From AP-15 sp963795485 (GTDB taxonomy: Bacteria > Pseudomonadota > Alphaproteobacteria > ATCC43930 > CGMCC-115725), in contig CAWCIL010000008.1 of NCBI GenBank assembly GCA_963795485.1, forward strand, positions 496,001-560,000: a stretch of DNA of 64,000 nucleotides, in the 5' to 3' direction. The position numbers and the translations under genes are program-made. Of this stretch, positions 1 through 9,126 are shown one piece after another. A model generated the notes under the pieces. That model saw nothing but the letters and a program-made list of their open reading frames with translations. It had not been told where the DNA came from and did not search any database. The first letter of the stretch is position 1; each line of letters starts with the position of its first letter.

Positions 1-67
1 GTGCATCACCATTAGGGTAACCGCTTTAGCGATGCTGTCATTCGGCTTTACGCTGACCGGCGGTATG

Positions 68-844
68 TTAGCGCGTACGAAGTCTCCGGATACGCAAGCT
101 GGTTTCGGGCATGCCTGCTCTTGTGGAGGATCGGAGGGAAACTACCCTATCTGCCCCGGCCGGCCAATCGATCGCCTCTTTTCCATGCTCGGGGATCCGG
201 TCCTCGGCATCGATACTTTGCGCAGGGATTTCAAGGCCCGATGGAGCAGCTGGATTCTGTTTCTCAAAGTCTACCTGATTATCCCCCTTGGTAAGATTCA
301 TATGCAAGAGATATTGCGCCTCCCTAATTTCTTGTTCACTGAACTGGCTGAGGGCAAGCTCTCCCACTTCGTTCACTTTGGCCTGAAACTGGTCGTGGGT
401 CGGCCTAGTTGGGCATCGCTCCATCCAGTCCTCAACCCGAAGTCTAACCAACTGGAGCCGCAGGGAGTTAAGATATGCTTCTGCCCCGGGAGGAACAGGT
501 CCTCCGGCCTCCTCCAGTTCCTTTTTGTCGAAATATTCTTTGGCAATATCGTGCACCATCTTTTCTATTTCGGGCACGTGGGTTCCGCCGAAATAGCCTT
601 TGTGAAATTCCAATGGGCCGTCGATGAATTGATCCTCGAACCAAGGCTCAGTCCGCAGATCTGAATGTCGTAGTGCCTCCTTTATATTCGAAACTGTTCG
701 ATCATCACGTCGTTCGGCGTCAAACCATCGCAGCAACTCCCGAACAGTTATGACGTGTACGTTTACTCCGTCTTCCAAAGCTGCCGCGATCTGCACCAGC
801 CTGCGGTACCCTTGCCTTCTATCGTCGTCGCCGTCCTCGCACAT
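68..844 (-). CDS. hypothetical protein, about 258 aa
   Basis: I do not recognise this protein with confidence. The first 80 residues form a compact conserved-looking segment (TVRELLRWFDAERR, then EPWFEDQFIDGPLEF) and the rest is charged, helical and lacks membrane segments. The ATG at 844 is preferred because it lies just after the formyl-CoA transferase stop (16 bp away, same strand); the longer frame to 904 would overlap that gene. Base composition is clearly lower in GC than the neighbours, so recent acquisition is possible. No function is proposed. Confidence 0.55.
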   Translation of the reverse strand: MCEDGDDDRRQGYRRLVQIAAALEDGVNVHVITVRELLRWFDAERRDDRTVSNIKEALRHSDLRTEPWFEDQFIDGPLEFHKGYFGGTHVPEIEKMVHDIAKEYFDKKELEEAGGPVPPGAEAYLNSLRLQLVRLRVEDWMERCPTRPTHDQFQAKVNEVGELALSQFSEQEIREAQYLLHMNLTKGDNQVDFEKQNPAAPSGLEIPAQSIDAEDRIPEHGKEAIDWPAGADRVVSLRSSTRAGMPETSLRIRRLRTR

Positions 845-860
845 GACATCATGCCCTGAT

Positions 861-2091
861 CTATACCGCGCCGTCCTTGCGCAATTCGGCGATCGCAGCG
901 CCATCGTAGCCGAGCCAATCGAGGACCTCGTCGGTGTGCTCGCCCAGCAGCGGCGAGCGCTTCACCTCGACCGGCGAATCCGAGAGGTTGATCGGCGAGC
1001 CGACCTGGACGTAGCGGCCGCGGGTCGGATGATCGACCTCGACCAGATAACCGCGCTCGTACAACGACTTGTCCTCGTAGATGTCCTTCATCGACAAGAT
1101 CGGGCCGCATGGCACATCGACATCGTTCAACGCCTGCATGACCTCGAATTTGGTCTTGGTCATCGTCCATTTCTCGATGATCGAGAAGCATTCCGGGATT
1201 TTCGGCAAACGCGCCTGCGGCGTCGCATATCCGGGATCGGTGATCAATTCCTCGCGGCCGCACAACCGCATCAGCGGCTCCCACGAGGGCGGCTGGATGA
1301 TCACATAGACCCAGTCGTTCTGCCCGCCCGCGGCGCAGCGCAGCGCCGCCCCCGGCTGGCCGCCGCCCGAGGCGTTGCCGGCGCGGGGCACGGCGTCGCC
1401 GAATTCCCGGTTGGGGTATTCCGGCAACGGACCCTTCATGATGCGCTGCTGGTCGCGCATCTTGACCCGGCAGAGGTTCAAGCACGGCGTCGGTCATCGC
1501 CACTTCGACACGCTGGCCCTTGCCGGTGCGCTCGCGCTGAAAGAGTGCCGCAAGAATGCCGGCGACGGTGTGCACGCCGGTGCCGCTGTCGCCGATCTGG
1601 GCGCCAGTCACGGTCGGCGGGCCGTCGTCCCAGCCGGTGGTGCTGGCCGACCCGCCCATGCATTGCGCGACATTTTCATAAGCCTTGCAATCGACAAAGG
1701 GGCCGGGGCCGAAGCCCTTGATCGAGGCGTAGATCACCCGCGGGTTCAGCTCCTGGAAACGCTCCCAGGTAAAGCCCTGGCGGTCGAGCACGCCGGGCCC
1801 GAAATTTTCGAGGATCACGTCGCAGCGCCGCACCAGCTCCTCGATCACCGCCCGGCCTTTTGGCGATTTCAGATTGACCGTGATGCTGCGCTTGTTCGAG
1901 TTCAGCATCGTGAAATAGAGGCTGTCGGCGCCCTTCACGTCCTGCAATTGGCCGCGGGTGATGTCGCCGCGCCCGGGCATCTCGATCTTGATCACATCCG
2001 CACCCATCCACGCCAACAGCTGGGTCGCGGTCGGCCCCGCCTGGACATGGCCGAAATCGAGGATGCGCACACCTTCAAGCGCTTTGCTCAT
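861..2091 (-). CDS. frc: formyl-CoA:oxalate CoA-transferase / CaiB-BaiF family, one frameshift
   Basis: A class III CoA-transferase that moves CoA between carboxylic acids in the cytoplasm, most like formyl-CoA:oxalate CoA-transferase. The N-terminal half (GVRILDFGHVQAGPTATQLL, then GADVIKIE and NKRSITVNLKS) and the C-terminal half (DVPCGPILSMKDIYED, then GEHTDEVL) are both classic for the family. They lie in different frames. Around 1479 the sequence reads TDAVL then one extra base, then NLCRVKMRDQQR, which is the expected continuation, so a single inserted base at about 1479 explains the break. Its ATG overlaps the regulator stop by 4 bp (ATGA), so the two are co-transcribed. Substrate could be another dicarboxylic acid; the family is certain. 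Confidence 0.85.
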
Positions 2092-2981
2092 GTTTCGTTT
2101 CCTATCACGGCGTCACTCCCGCGAAACCGGGAATCCAAAGTCGCCCAGTCCGGAGCTGCTGCCCCGGTTCGAGCCGGGAGCAGGCTCTGGACCCCCGCCT
2201 TCGCGGGGGTGACGGTTGAACCCACCTTCACATCATCGCCCGTCGCGTCGAGAAAATCGCCGTGCTGCTCGACATGCGCCGCGAGCCCCAATGTGTGCTC
2301 GCGCGCCAGCCGCTCGGCGAGTTCGGGGTCCCGCCCTTCGAGCGCCTCGATGATCCGCATATGGTCGACGATCGAGCGCGCGGCGCGGTTGTCTTGGTGG
2401 ATCGTGATCTTGCGGATCGCACGCATGTGAATGAACAGGTTTTCGGTCATTTCCGCGAGCAGCGCACAGCCGCTCATTTTGATAATCGCCTGGTGAAACG
2501 CGATGTTCGCATCCGAATATTCATCGAGCCGCTCGCCGCCAGCCTTGTCTTGGCGGGGGCCGGTGCGGAACCGGTCCATCAGCTGGTGCAGCCCAGCGAT
2601 CTCCGCCGCCGTGGCGCGCTCGGCGGCGAGCCGCGCCGCCATGCTTTCGAGCGCCGCCATGACCGTAATCATCTCGACGATCTCGCGCTTGGTCTTTCGC
2701 ACGACAAAGATGCCGCGGCGCGGGCGGGTGCGGACGAAGCCTTCCCGCTCGAGCAGCGTCATCGCCTCGCGGATCGGTGTGCGGCTGACCCCGAGCCCTT
2801 CCGAGAGCCGCCGCTCGTCGAGCCGGATCTCATGGCGATGGTCGTAGATGTCCATCGCGGTGATCGCCCGCTTCAGCGCGGCATAGGCTTTCTTGCGAAA
2901 GCTGGTGCCGGTGTCCAGCCGCGGCACGTCGAGGCTGGGGCGTGGGACGGCAGGGCTGAGGCGCGGGCCGGCTTCGGGCAT
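2088..2981 (-). CDS. GntR family regulator, FCD (FadR) subfamily
   Basis: A DNA-binding regulator with an N-terminal winged helix-turn-helix (LSEGLGVSRTPIREAM followed by LLEREGFV, about residues 60-100) and a C-terminal all-helical FCD ligand domain (IAFHQAIIKMSGC and HMRIIEALEGRD are the metal/ligand motifs). It probably controls the downstream formyl-CoA transferase and itself. The ATG at 2981 is chosen over the longer frame (3017) because a perfect operator palindrome lies at 2995-3004, which the longer frame would translate. The C-terminus is unusual: after the FCD domain the frame reads through a type A repeat and stops in an ATGA overlap with the next gene, so the original stop has probably been replaced. 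Confidence 0.88.
   Translation of the reverse strand: MPEAGPRLSPAVPRPSLDVPRLDTGTSFRKKAYAALKRAITAMDIYDHRHEIRLDERRLSEGLGVSRTPIREAMTLLEREGFVRTRPRRGIFVVRKTKREIVEMITVMAALESMAARLAAERATAAEIAGLHQLMDRFRTGPRQDKAGGERLDEYSDANIAFHQAIIKMSGCALLAEMTENLFIHMRAIRKITIHQDNRAARSIVDHMRIIEALEGRDPELAERLAREHTLGLAAHVEQHGDFLDATGDDVKVGSTVTPAKAGVQSLLPARTGAAAPDWATLDSRFRGSDAVIGNET
2111..2214. repeat. dispersed palindromic repeat, type A
   Basis: About 104 bp with inverted ends: cgtcactcccgcgaaa on the left and ttcgcgggggtgacg on the right, with an internal secondary hairpin. Related copies are at 11633-11740 and 51752-51835. This copy lies inside the 3' end of the GntR gene and supplies its last 40 or so codons (translating as TPAKAGVQS and DSRFRGSD). 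Confidence 0.75.
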
Positions 2982-2994
2982 CACCGATGATATA

Positions 2995-3004
2995 TGGTAT
3001 ACCA
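2995..3004. promoter_or_regulatory. GntR/FCD operator palindrome
   Basis: TGGTATACCA is a perfect 10-bp palindrome in an AT-rich patch 14 bp upstream of the chosen start of the GntR gene. It matches the TGGT-N2-ACCA type of half-sites bound by FadR-subfamily regulators. The position suggests negative autoregulation of the regulator-frc operon. This assignment is inference from motif and position. Confidence 0.65.
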
Positions 3005-3024
3005 GGGCGCCCGGCAAGCCGCTC

Positions 3025-3093
3025 CGTAGGGCGGGTGCAACCCGCCGTCGCGGCTCGGAAACCGCGGCGGGTTCGCTCGGGTCCCGCCCTACG
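3025..3093. repeat. palindromic intergenic repeat (GTAGGGCGGG type)
   Basis: Inverted repeat: cgtagggcgggtgcaacccgc on one side is mirrored by gcgggttcgctcgggtcccgccctacg on the other, with smaller internal stems. It fills the gap between the GntR gene and the next upstream minus-strand gene. It may act as an RNA hairpin in the 3' region of the gene ending at 3117, but there is no U-tract. Confidence 0.65.
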
Positions 3094-3116
3094 AGCTTTG
3101 CGGCTGTCTCGTGCGT

Positions 3117-4067
3117 CTATGCCGCGGCGAGGTTCGGGGTCATCTCCAACGGCAGCCCCGGATGGCCGGTCAATCTCTCGCCTTCCGCCTGCATCTCGCG
3201 GGCCCGCTTTTTCACGGTCGGCAGAAGCGAGGCGATCTTGTCCAGGTCGAGGTCGGCCGCGACCCCCGGGTAGCCGGCGCGTTCGATCATGGCTCCCAAT
3301 TTTCTGTTCTCGAATTGCTCGAAGACCCAGCCGAGCGGATCATCGACCAACGTCTTGTCCCAAAAGATGCGGTGGTTCTTGTTGCGCGGGCCGTAGTGGT
3401 AGTGTGGGAATTGCCAGAAACAGTCGAAGGCTAGGATCTCGGTTTCTTCGACATACGGCCTTCCCGTCGACCCGCCGACATCGGTCAAGACGTGGACCGC
3501 GAGCCCGCCGTCGCCCCCCGCCTGCCGCCGCATCTCCAGCCCGAACTTGATATTCCCGGCTTCGAAGATGTCCGTGCCCCGATTATGTTTGACCGTGTTC
3601 CGCTTCGCGGCGAACAGCGCCCTGGCGCAGGCTTCCACTTCGGGGAGGACATGCCCCGCCTCGGCGAGATCGGTGGCCGCGGCAACCCGCGGGTAGCCCG
3701 CTCGTTCCAGCATCTTCCGGAGCTTCTTTTCGAGGGTCCTGATCGTCCAGCCGATCGGGTTGCCGTCGGCGATCGGATCCATCCGGTAGACCCGGCTGGC
3801 GCCGTTCAGCGTTTGCGGCATGTCGTCCGACGTCATCGGCCCCGCGGCCGGCGGATCGGGATTTTCCGGCCCGTAGACGTAGCTTTTTTCCTGGTCGAAG
3901 CAGTTGAACCGCAACAGGGCGGTCTCCTTGCCGCCGACATCCGCCGCCACGTCGATCGACACACCCTGGTCGGCATGATCGTGAATGTTGCCGTCCCACA
4001 ATTCGTGTCTGACGACGAACGTCAACGGACCCGCCGGAAATCTCGTCCTCTGCGCTGCTTGTGCCAT
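3117..4067 (-). CDS. uncharacterised protein made of two tandem copies of one domain
   Basis: 316 aa, no signal peptide or membrane segment. The two halves are homologous. Half one has DVAADVGGKETALLRFNCFD then YVYGPEN, then PIGWTIRTLEKKLRKMLERAGYPRVAAA. Half two has HVLTDVGGS then LAFDCFWQFPHYHYGPRN, then PLGWVFEQFENRKLGAMIERAGYPGVAAD. The shared core is D-VGG, an F-CF stretch, Y-YGP, P-GW, then a helix ending in MIERAGYP. This points to an intragenic duplication of a domain of about 130 aa. The conserved aromatic and His residues (FPHYHYGP) could line a ligand pocket, but I do not know the family. Confidence 0.75.
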   Translation of the reverse strand: MAQAAQRTRFPAGPLTFVVRHELWDGNIHDHADQGVSIDVAADVGGKETALLRFNCFDQEKSYVYGPENPDPPAAGPMTSDDMPQTLNGASRVYRMDPIADGNPIGWTIRTLEKKLRKMLERAGYPRVAAATDLAEAGHVLPEVEACARALFAAKRNTVKHNRGTDIFEAGNIKFGLEMRRQAGGDGGLAVHVLTDVGGSTGRPYVEETEILAFDCFWQFPHYHYGPRNKNHRIFWDKTLVDDPLGWVFEQFENRKLGAMIERAGYPGVAADLDLDKIASLLPTVKKRAREMQAEGERLTGHPGLPLEMTPNLAAA

Positions 4068-4186
4068 GCCCGACTACTCCTTTTTGAAGGCTGGTGAGAG
4101 TGTACAAAACCGGCGCGACAATCGCACGGATTTCTCGCAAGCCGAGGACCAGCGGCGGGCACTGCCATATCGAGCGCGCCGGCAGA

Positions 4187-4891
4187 TCAGGCGCGCTGCT
4201 CGGGCGGGAGCTGGAGACGATAGCCGACGCCTAGCGCGGTCAGGATGTGGGTCGGCCGGGTCGGATCGGGTTCGAGCTTTTGCCGCAGCCCGCGGATGAA
4301 CACTCGCAGGTACTGCACCTCGTCGGCCTGCGCCGGACCCCACACCTCGCGCAGCAGATGGCGGTGCGTCAACACCTTGCCGGCGTGCATGACCAGATGG
4401 CGCAACAGGTCGAATTCTTTCGGCGACAGCTTGACCTCGCGGCCGGCTCGGGTGACTTGGCGGCGCACCAGGTCGACGGCGAGATCGCCCGACGCGAACA
4501 CCGGCAATTCCCCTTGCGCCTGAAAAGCGTGGCGCAGTGCCGCGCGAAGCCGCGCCATCAGCTCGGCCATGCCGAAGGGCTTGGCAACATAATCGTCGGC
4601 GCCGAGATCGAGGGCCTCGACCATCGAGCGCTCGTCGTGGCGCGCCGACAGCACCACGATCGGCACCCGCGACGTCTTGCGGATCTCGCCGATCAGCTCG
4701 ATCCCGCTCCGGTCCGGCAGGCCGAGATCGAGGATCACCACGTCGGGCTTCGCGGCCGCCAGCGACCGCAGGCCGGCGGCGGCGTTTTCGGCTTCGGCGA
4801 CGCGGTAGCCGGCGGCGGACAGGGTGGTGCGCAACAGCCGGCGGATCGGCGGCTCGTCATCGATGACGAGCACGGTCGGAGTGCTAGCCAT
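4187..4891 (-). CDS. kdpE: two-component response regulator KdpE
   Basis: OmpR-type response regulator. The receiver domain (residues 1-120) has the acidic pair D11-D12, phospho-acceptor D55 in VVILDLGLP, and the KPF lysine. The C-terminal winged helix carries KLSPKEFDLLRHLVMHAGKVLTH and VGYRL. Downstream neighbour of kdpD with a 5-bp gap, so co-transcribed. KdpE normally activates kdpFABC in response to potassium limitation or osmotic stress; no kdpFABC is present in the window, although a Kup transporter lies at 18.3-20.2 kb. Confidence 0.92.
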   Translation of the reverse strand: MASTPTVLVIDDEPPIRRLLRTTLSAAGYRVAEAENAAAGLRSLAAAKPDVVILDLGLPDRSGIELIGEIRKTSRVPIVVLSARHDERSMVEALDLGADDYVAKPFGMAELMARLRAALRHAFQAQGELPVFASGDLAVDLVRRQVTRAGREVKLSPKEFDLLRHLVMHAGKVLTHRHLLREVWGPAQADEVQYLRVFIRGLRQKLEPDPTRPTHILTALGVGYRLQLPPEQRA

Positions 4892-4896
4892 GAGCC

Positions 4897-7611
4897 TCAG
4901 CCATGCGCCAGGGCCGTTTGCCGCGGGGCGCCGATCTCGGGCACGACCGGCATGCGGATCGTCAGCACCGCGCCGGAGCGGTCGCGGCGGTTTCGGGCGA
5001 CGATCCAGCCGCCCAGCGCCTCGACAAAGCCGCGGCAGATCGCCAGCCCGAGCCCGGTCCCGGCGCGGCGCCGGTCCTGCGCCTGTACCCGGTAGAACTT
5101 GTCGAAGATCCGCTCGAAATCGTCCGGCGGTATCCCCGGCCCCTCGTCGACGATTTCGATCTCGACCAGCTCGCCGTCGCGGCTCGCCCGGACGTCGATG
5201 CGGCTGCCCGGGGCCGCGTATTTCGCCGCGTTGTCGAGAAGGTTAAACAGCACCTGCTCGAACAGCACCGCATCGAGCCGCAGCATCGGCAGCTCGGGAG
5301 CGACGGCGACCTCGACCCGATGGCGGGCGAGCACGCTTCCGGCCCGCTGCAAGGCCGCGCCGATGATCTCGGCCACGTCGATCAGATCGAGCTTCAGCTC
5401 GATCGCACCCGAATTCGAGCCGGGTCATGTCCAGCAAATTGGCGACGAAGCGGTTCAACCGCTCGGCTTCGTCCTGCAACGTCGCGAGCAGCTCCTCGCG
5501 TTCCGCGGCGCCGTATTTTTCCGGGTAGCTGCGCAGGCTCGAAACCGCACCGAGGATCGAGGCGAGCGGGGTGCGCAGATCGTGCGAGATCGAGGTCAAG
5601 AGCGCCGCGCGCAGCCGCTCGGTCTCGGCCAGCACGCGCGCCTCGTCGAGGCCCTTGGCCAGCGAGATGCGCTCGATCGCCACCGCCGCCTGATCGGCGA
5701 GCGCGTCGAGCAGCCGCCGTTCGTCCGGGGTCAGGAGCGGCCCCGGCATGTCACGGTCGATGCCGATCACGCCGACTGGGCCGCTGCCGGTGCGCAACGG
5801 CAAGAACAGCCGCTTGCCGCCGGGCAAGGTGTCGGCGCCGCGGCCGGCCGGGCGGTTGTGGTCCCAAGTCCAGCGCGCCGCCGCCATGTCGGCGTCGTCG
5901 AGCCGGTCCTCGGGCGGGTAGCCCGATGCGACTTCGAGCCCCTCCCCGTCCCTCGGCGACATCAGCAGCACGGTGCGCACCTTCAGCATCGAGGCGATTT
6001 GAAAGGCCGTCGCCCATAACAGATCGTCGAGCGCGCCGATGCCGGCGACTTTGCGGCTGAACGCATAAAGCTCCGCCGTCGTCTTGGCGCGGCCGCGCGC
6101 GGCCACCACCTGCCGGCGTGTCGCCGCCGTCAAATTGCTGACAATGACCGCCACGATCAGGAAGAAGAACAGCGCGACGACGTTTTCGGGATCGGCAATC
6201 GTAAATGTGTAAAGCGGCGGCAAAAAAAAGAAATTGTAGGCCAGCACGCTGAGCACGCAGGCGAACAGCGAGGGCAACAGGCCCCAGGCAATAGCCGAGG
6301 CGAGCACCGCCGTCAGGAACACCAGCGAGATGCTCTGCACCGCGATGAATTTCTTGCAGCAGCAGGCCGATGCCGAGGGCGAGTGCCACGCCGCCGGTGC
6401 TGCCGAGATAGGGTCCGATGCGCACCGTTTCGAGGTGTCGGGCGGGTGGCGACCGATTTTGCCGAAACCGGGTCCTCGGCATCGCCCGAAATGACGTGTA
6501 GGCTGATCTGCCCGGATTTGCGCATCAGCTCGCGCACCACCGAGCCGTGCACCAGCTCGAACCAGCGCGAGCGCGCCGATTTGCCGATGACGATCTGGGT
6601 GATGTTGTTGGCGCAGGCGTAGGCGACCAGTTCGTCGGCGATGTTGCGGCCGGGGATCGTGATCGTCGAGCCGCCGAGCCGCTCGGCCAGCCGCAGATGA
6701 TCGGCGACGCGGTCGCGCTCGGCGTCGTTGAGGCGCTCGGTCCGCCCGGTCTCGATATAGATCGCGGTCCACGGCACGCGCAGCCGGTCGGCGACCCGAC
6801 GGGCATAGCGGATCAGCCCCGCCGTGCTCGGCGCCTCGCTGACGCACACCAGCACCCGTTCGCCCGCCGGCCACGGCCCGGCAATCGCATGCGCGCGCAT
6901 ATGCGAGAGCAGTTGCTCGTCGACCCGCTGGGCGGTACGCCGCAGCGCCAGCTCGCGCAACGCGGTCAGGTTGCCGGTCGAAAAATAGTTGCGGACCGCC
7001 CGCTCGGCCTGCTGCGGCACGTAGACCTTGCCTTCGTTGAGGCGCTTGATCAGGTCTTCCGGCGCCAGGTCGATCACCTCGATGTCGTCGGCCTGGTCGA
7101 GCACGCTGTCGGGCACGGTCTCGCGCACCCGGATCCGGGTAATCCGCGCGATCACGTCGTTGAGGCTCTCGACATGCTGGATGTTCAAGGTCGCGAACAC
7201 GTCGATGCCGGCGGTGATCAATTCCTCGACATCGAGATAGCGTTTGGGGTGGCGGCTGCCCGGGGCGTTGGTGTGGGCCAGCTCGTCGACCAGAACGAGC
7301 CGCGGGCGGCGCTTCAGGATCGCATCGAGATCCATCTCGGCCAGCAGGTGGCCCTTGTACTCGACCTGCTGCCGCGGGACGGTTTCGAGACCCTCGAGCA
7401 ACGCCTCGGTCTCGCGCCGTCCGTGCGGCTCGACGATGCCGACGACGACGTCGACCCCCTCGCGCCGCTTGGCCTGGGCCGACAGCAGCATCTCGTAGGT
7501 TTTGCCGACGCCGGGCGCGGCGCCGAGAAAGATCTTCAGGCGGCCGCGGCCCTCCTGCTTCGCCGCCGCTAGCAGCGCCTCGGGCGACGGTCTTCCCTGA
7601 CGTTCGGACAT
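4897..7611 (-). CDS. kdpD: osmosensitive K+ channel sensor histidine kinase KdpD, three frameshifts
   Basis: All KdpD parts are present in order: N-terminal KdpD domain with Walker A (GAAPGVGKTYEML), the DELAHTNAPGSRHPKR motif, a universal-stress-like domain (IVIGKSARSRW), four membrane helices (VFLTAVLASAIAWGLL onward), a GAF domain, the HisKA box (TSISHDLRTPLASILG) and HATPase (LDNAAKYA, DEGPGIP, GTGLGLAI). The frame changes at about 6440, 6349-6351 (a t-run) and 5412-5413 (an a-run); each is explained by one extra base. The ATG at 7611 begins MSERQGRPSPEALL. Sensor of potassium status in the inner membrane, partner of KdpE. If the indels are real the kinase is dead. Confidence 0.88.
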
Positions 7612-7737
7612 GGCGGCAGTTTAGCGCGCTTCGGGCCGGCGGTGAACGAAAGCCGATCGCCCGTCGGTTGGCGCGTCGGGCGCCGCCGCCCATTTAATAA
7701 TTCGCCGGAATTTGCCGGGCCAAGGGAGGAACCGCGG

Positions 7738-8511
7738 ATGGACGTGATCGACCTCAACTGCGACATGGGCGAGAGCTTTGGCGCCTGGACCATGGGCAGC
7801 GACGCTCAGATGCTGCAGATCGTCACCTCGGCCAATGTCGCCTGCGGCTTTCATGGCGGCGACCCGCTGGTCATGTTCGAGACCGTCAGCCGCGCCAAAG
7901 AGAACGGCGTCGGCGTCGGCGCGCATCCGAGCTTTTTCGATGTCTGGGGCTTCGGCCGCCGGCAGATCCAGGGCGAAGCGCCGGGGGACATCGAAAAGAC
8001 CGTCGTCTATCAGATCGGCGCCTTGCAGGGTGTGGCGCATGCCCTCGGCCACCGCGTCGGCCACGTCAAGGCGCACGGCACGCTCGCCAACCTCGCCGCC
8101 ATCGACCGATCGACCGCGCTGGCGATCGGCCGCGCCATCGCCGACATCGACCGCGAGCTGATCTATGTGGTGATGGCCGGCACCGAGCTCGAACGCGCGG
8201 CCGGCGAATTGGGGCTGCGCATGGCGCGCGAAATCTATGCCGACCGCGCCTATGACGACACCGGCAACCTCGTCTCGCGCAAATTGCCGGGTGCGGTATT
8301 GCACGATCCCGAGATGGCGGCCGAGCGGGTGCAAGCCATGGTGCGCGAGGGGGCGATCATCAGCCAATCGGGCAAGCGCATCCCGGTCGCGATCGACACG
8401 GTCTGCGTCCACGGCGACAACCCGGCGGCGGTGGCGATGGCCGAGCAGGTGCGCGCCAAGCTCGAACAGGCCGGGATCGCGATCCGCCCGATGGCGCAGA
8501 GCTTAGCATAG
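7738..8511 (+). CDS. pxpA: 5-oxoprolinase subunit A (LamB/YcsF family)
   Basis: 257 aa, complete. It starts MDVIDLNCDMGESFGAW, the family signature, and has GFHGGDP, GAHPSF, GHVKAHGTL and DTVCVHGDN motifs. The ATG at 7738 is chosen because a strong ribosome site (gggagg) lies 8 bases upstream; the longer frame from 7642 has none. PxpA acts with PxpB and PxpC to open 5-oxoproline to glutamate with ATP; the partner genes are not in the window, so either they lie elsewhere or this copy acts differently. Transcribed divergently from kdpD. Confidence 0.92.
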   Translation: MDVIDLNCDMGESFGAWTMGSDAQMLQIVTSANVACGFHGGDPLVMFETVSRAKENGVGVGAHPSFFDVWGFGRRQIQGEAPGDIEKTVVYQIGALQGVAHALGHRVGHVKAHGTLANLAAIDRSTALAIGRAIADIDRELIYVVMAGTELERAAGELGLRMAREIYADRAYDDTGNLVSRKLPGAVLHDPEMAAERVQAMVREGAIISQSGKRIPVAIDTVCVHGDNPAAVAMAEQVRAKLEQAGIAIRPMAQSLA

Positions 8512-8586
8512 GCGCTGTTAAACGTGGTTGACGCGTGATGCAGGCTTCTTCTTGCACTATCCAAGAAAAATGTTTGATTGCGTAGA

Positions 8587-8985
8587 TTAACTTTTGGCTT
8601 TGGACTTATTCAGGGTGACGGCGGCGCGAACGAGACTTTTCAGAGCCTCCTCGTCTATATTCCCGCCCTCGTGGAAGTCGATGGCGCGTCTTGTGTTCCC
8701 GTCAAGGCTGGAGTTGAAGAGCCCCGAAGGATCCTGCAGAGCCGCCCCTTTGGCGAAGGTCATCTTCACGACCTTCTTGTAAGTCTCGCCGGTACAGATC
8801 AATCCGTCGTGCGACCACACCGGAACCCCTCGCCACTTCCACTCCTCGATGATTTCGGGATCGGCTTCCTTGACTAGAGTCCGGAGCCGGCTGAGCATCT
8901 TGCCCCGCCAATCGCCCAGCTCCTCGATTCTCGCGTCTATCAGCTGAGAAGGAGACTCGCTTTTCTGCGCCCCGCTGTTTTTCAT
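8587..8985 (-). CDS. DUF1801 domain protein
   Basis: 132 aa. The DUF1801 pattern is visible across most of the chain: a helix (MLSRLRTLVKEADPEIIEE), then WKWRGVPVWS, then VVKMTFAKGAAL, and a C-terminal helix EEALKSLVRAAV. Small soluble protein of the YdhG/MmcQ-like fold with no assigned reaction. It stands alone between pxpA and the ArsR-AHSA1 pair. GC content is lower than that of the flanking genes. Confidence 0.85.
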   Translation of the reverse strand: MKNSGAQKSESPSQLIDARIEELGDWRGKMLSRLRTLVKEADPEIIEEWKWRGVPVWSHDGLICTGETYKKVVKMTFAKGAALQDPSGLFNSSLDGNTRRAIDFHEGGNIDEEALKSLVRAAVTLNKSKAKS

Positions 8986-9126
8986 GCCGGTTTCTGCTCC
9001 TTAAGTCCCGAGGCTTTGATACGCGAATAGGAGGACAGGAGCAACGACGCCCGTCGCGAGCTGGACCGGGGCCGTGCTCCTGTCGCCCTATTCTATGATC
9101 CTAGCTTTGATTTGTTCCGCAGAGCT

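Noticed and set aside
2982..3017. Longer GntR start at 3017
   Set aside because: It would translate the operator palindrome and has no ribosome site.
5412..6440. Programmed frameshifting in kdpD
   Set aside because: Three separate +1 events without slippery sites or hairpins, and the same type of break occurs in many unrelated genes; sequence error is simpler.
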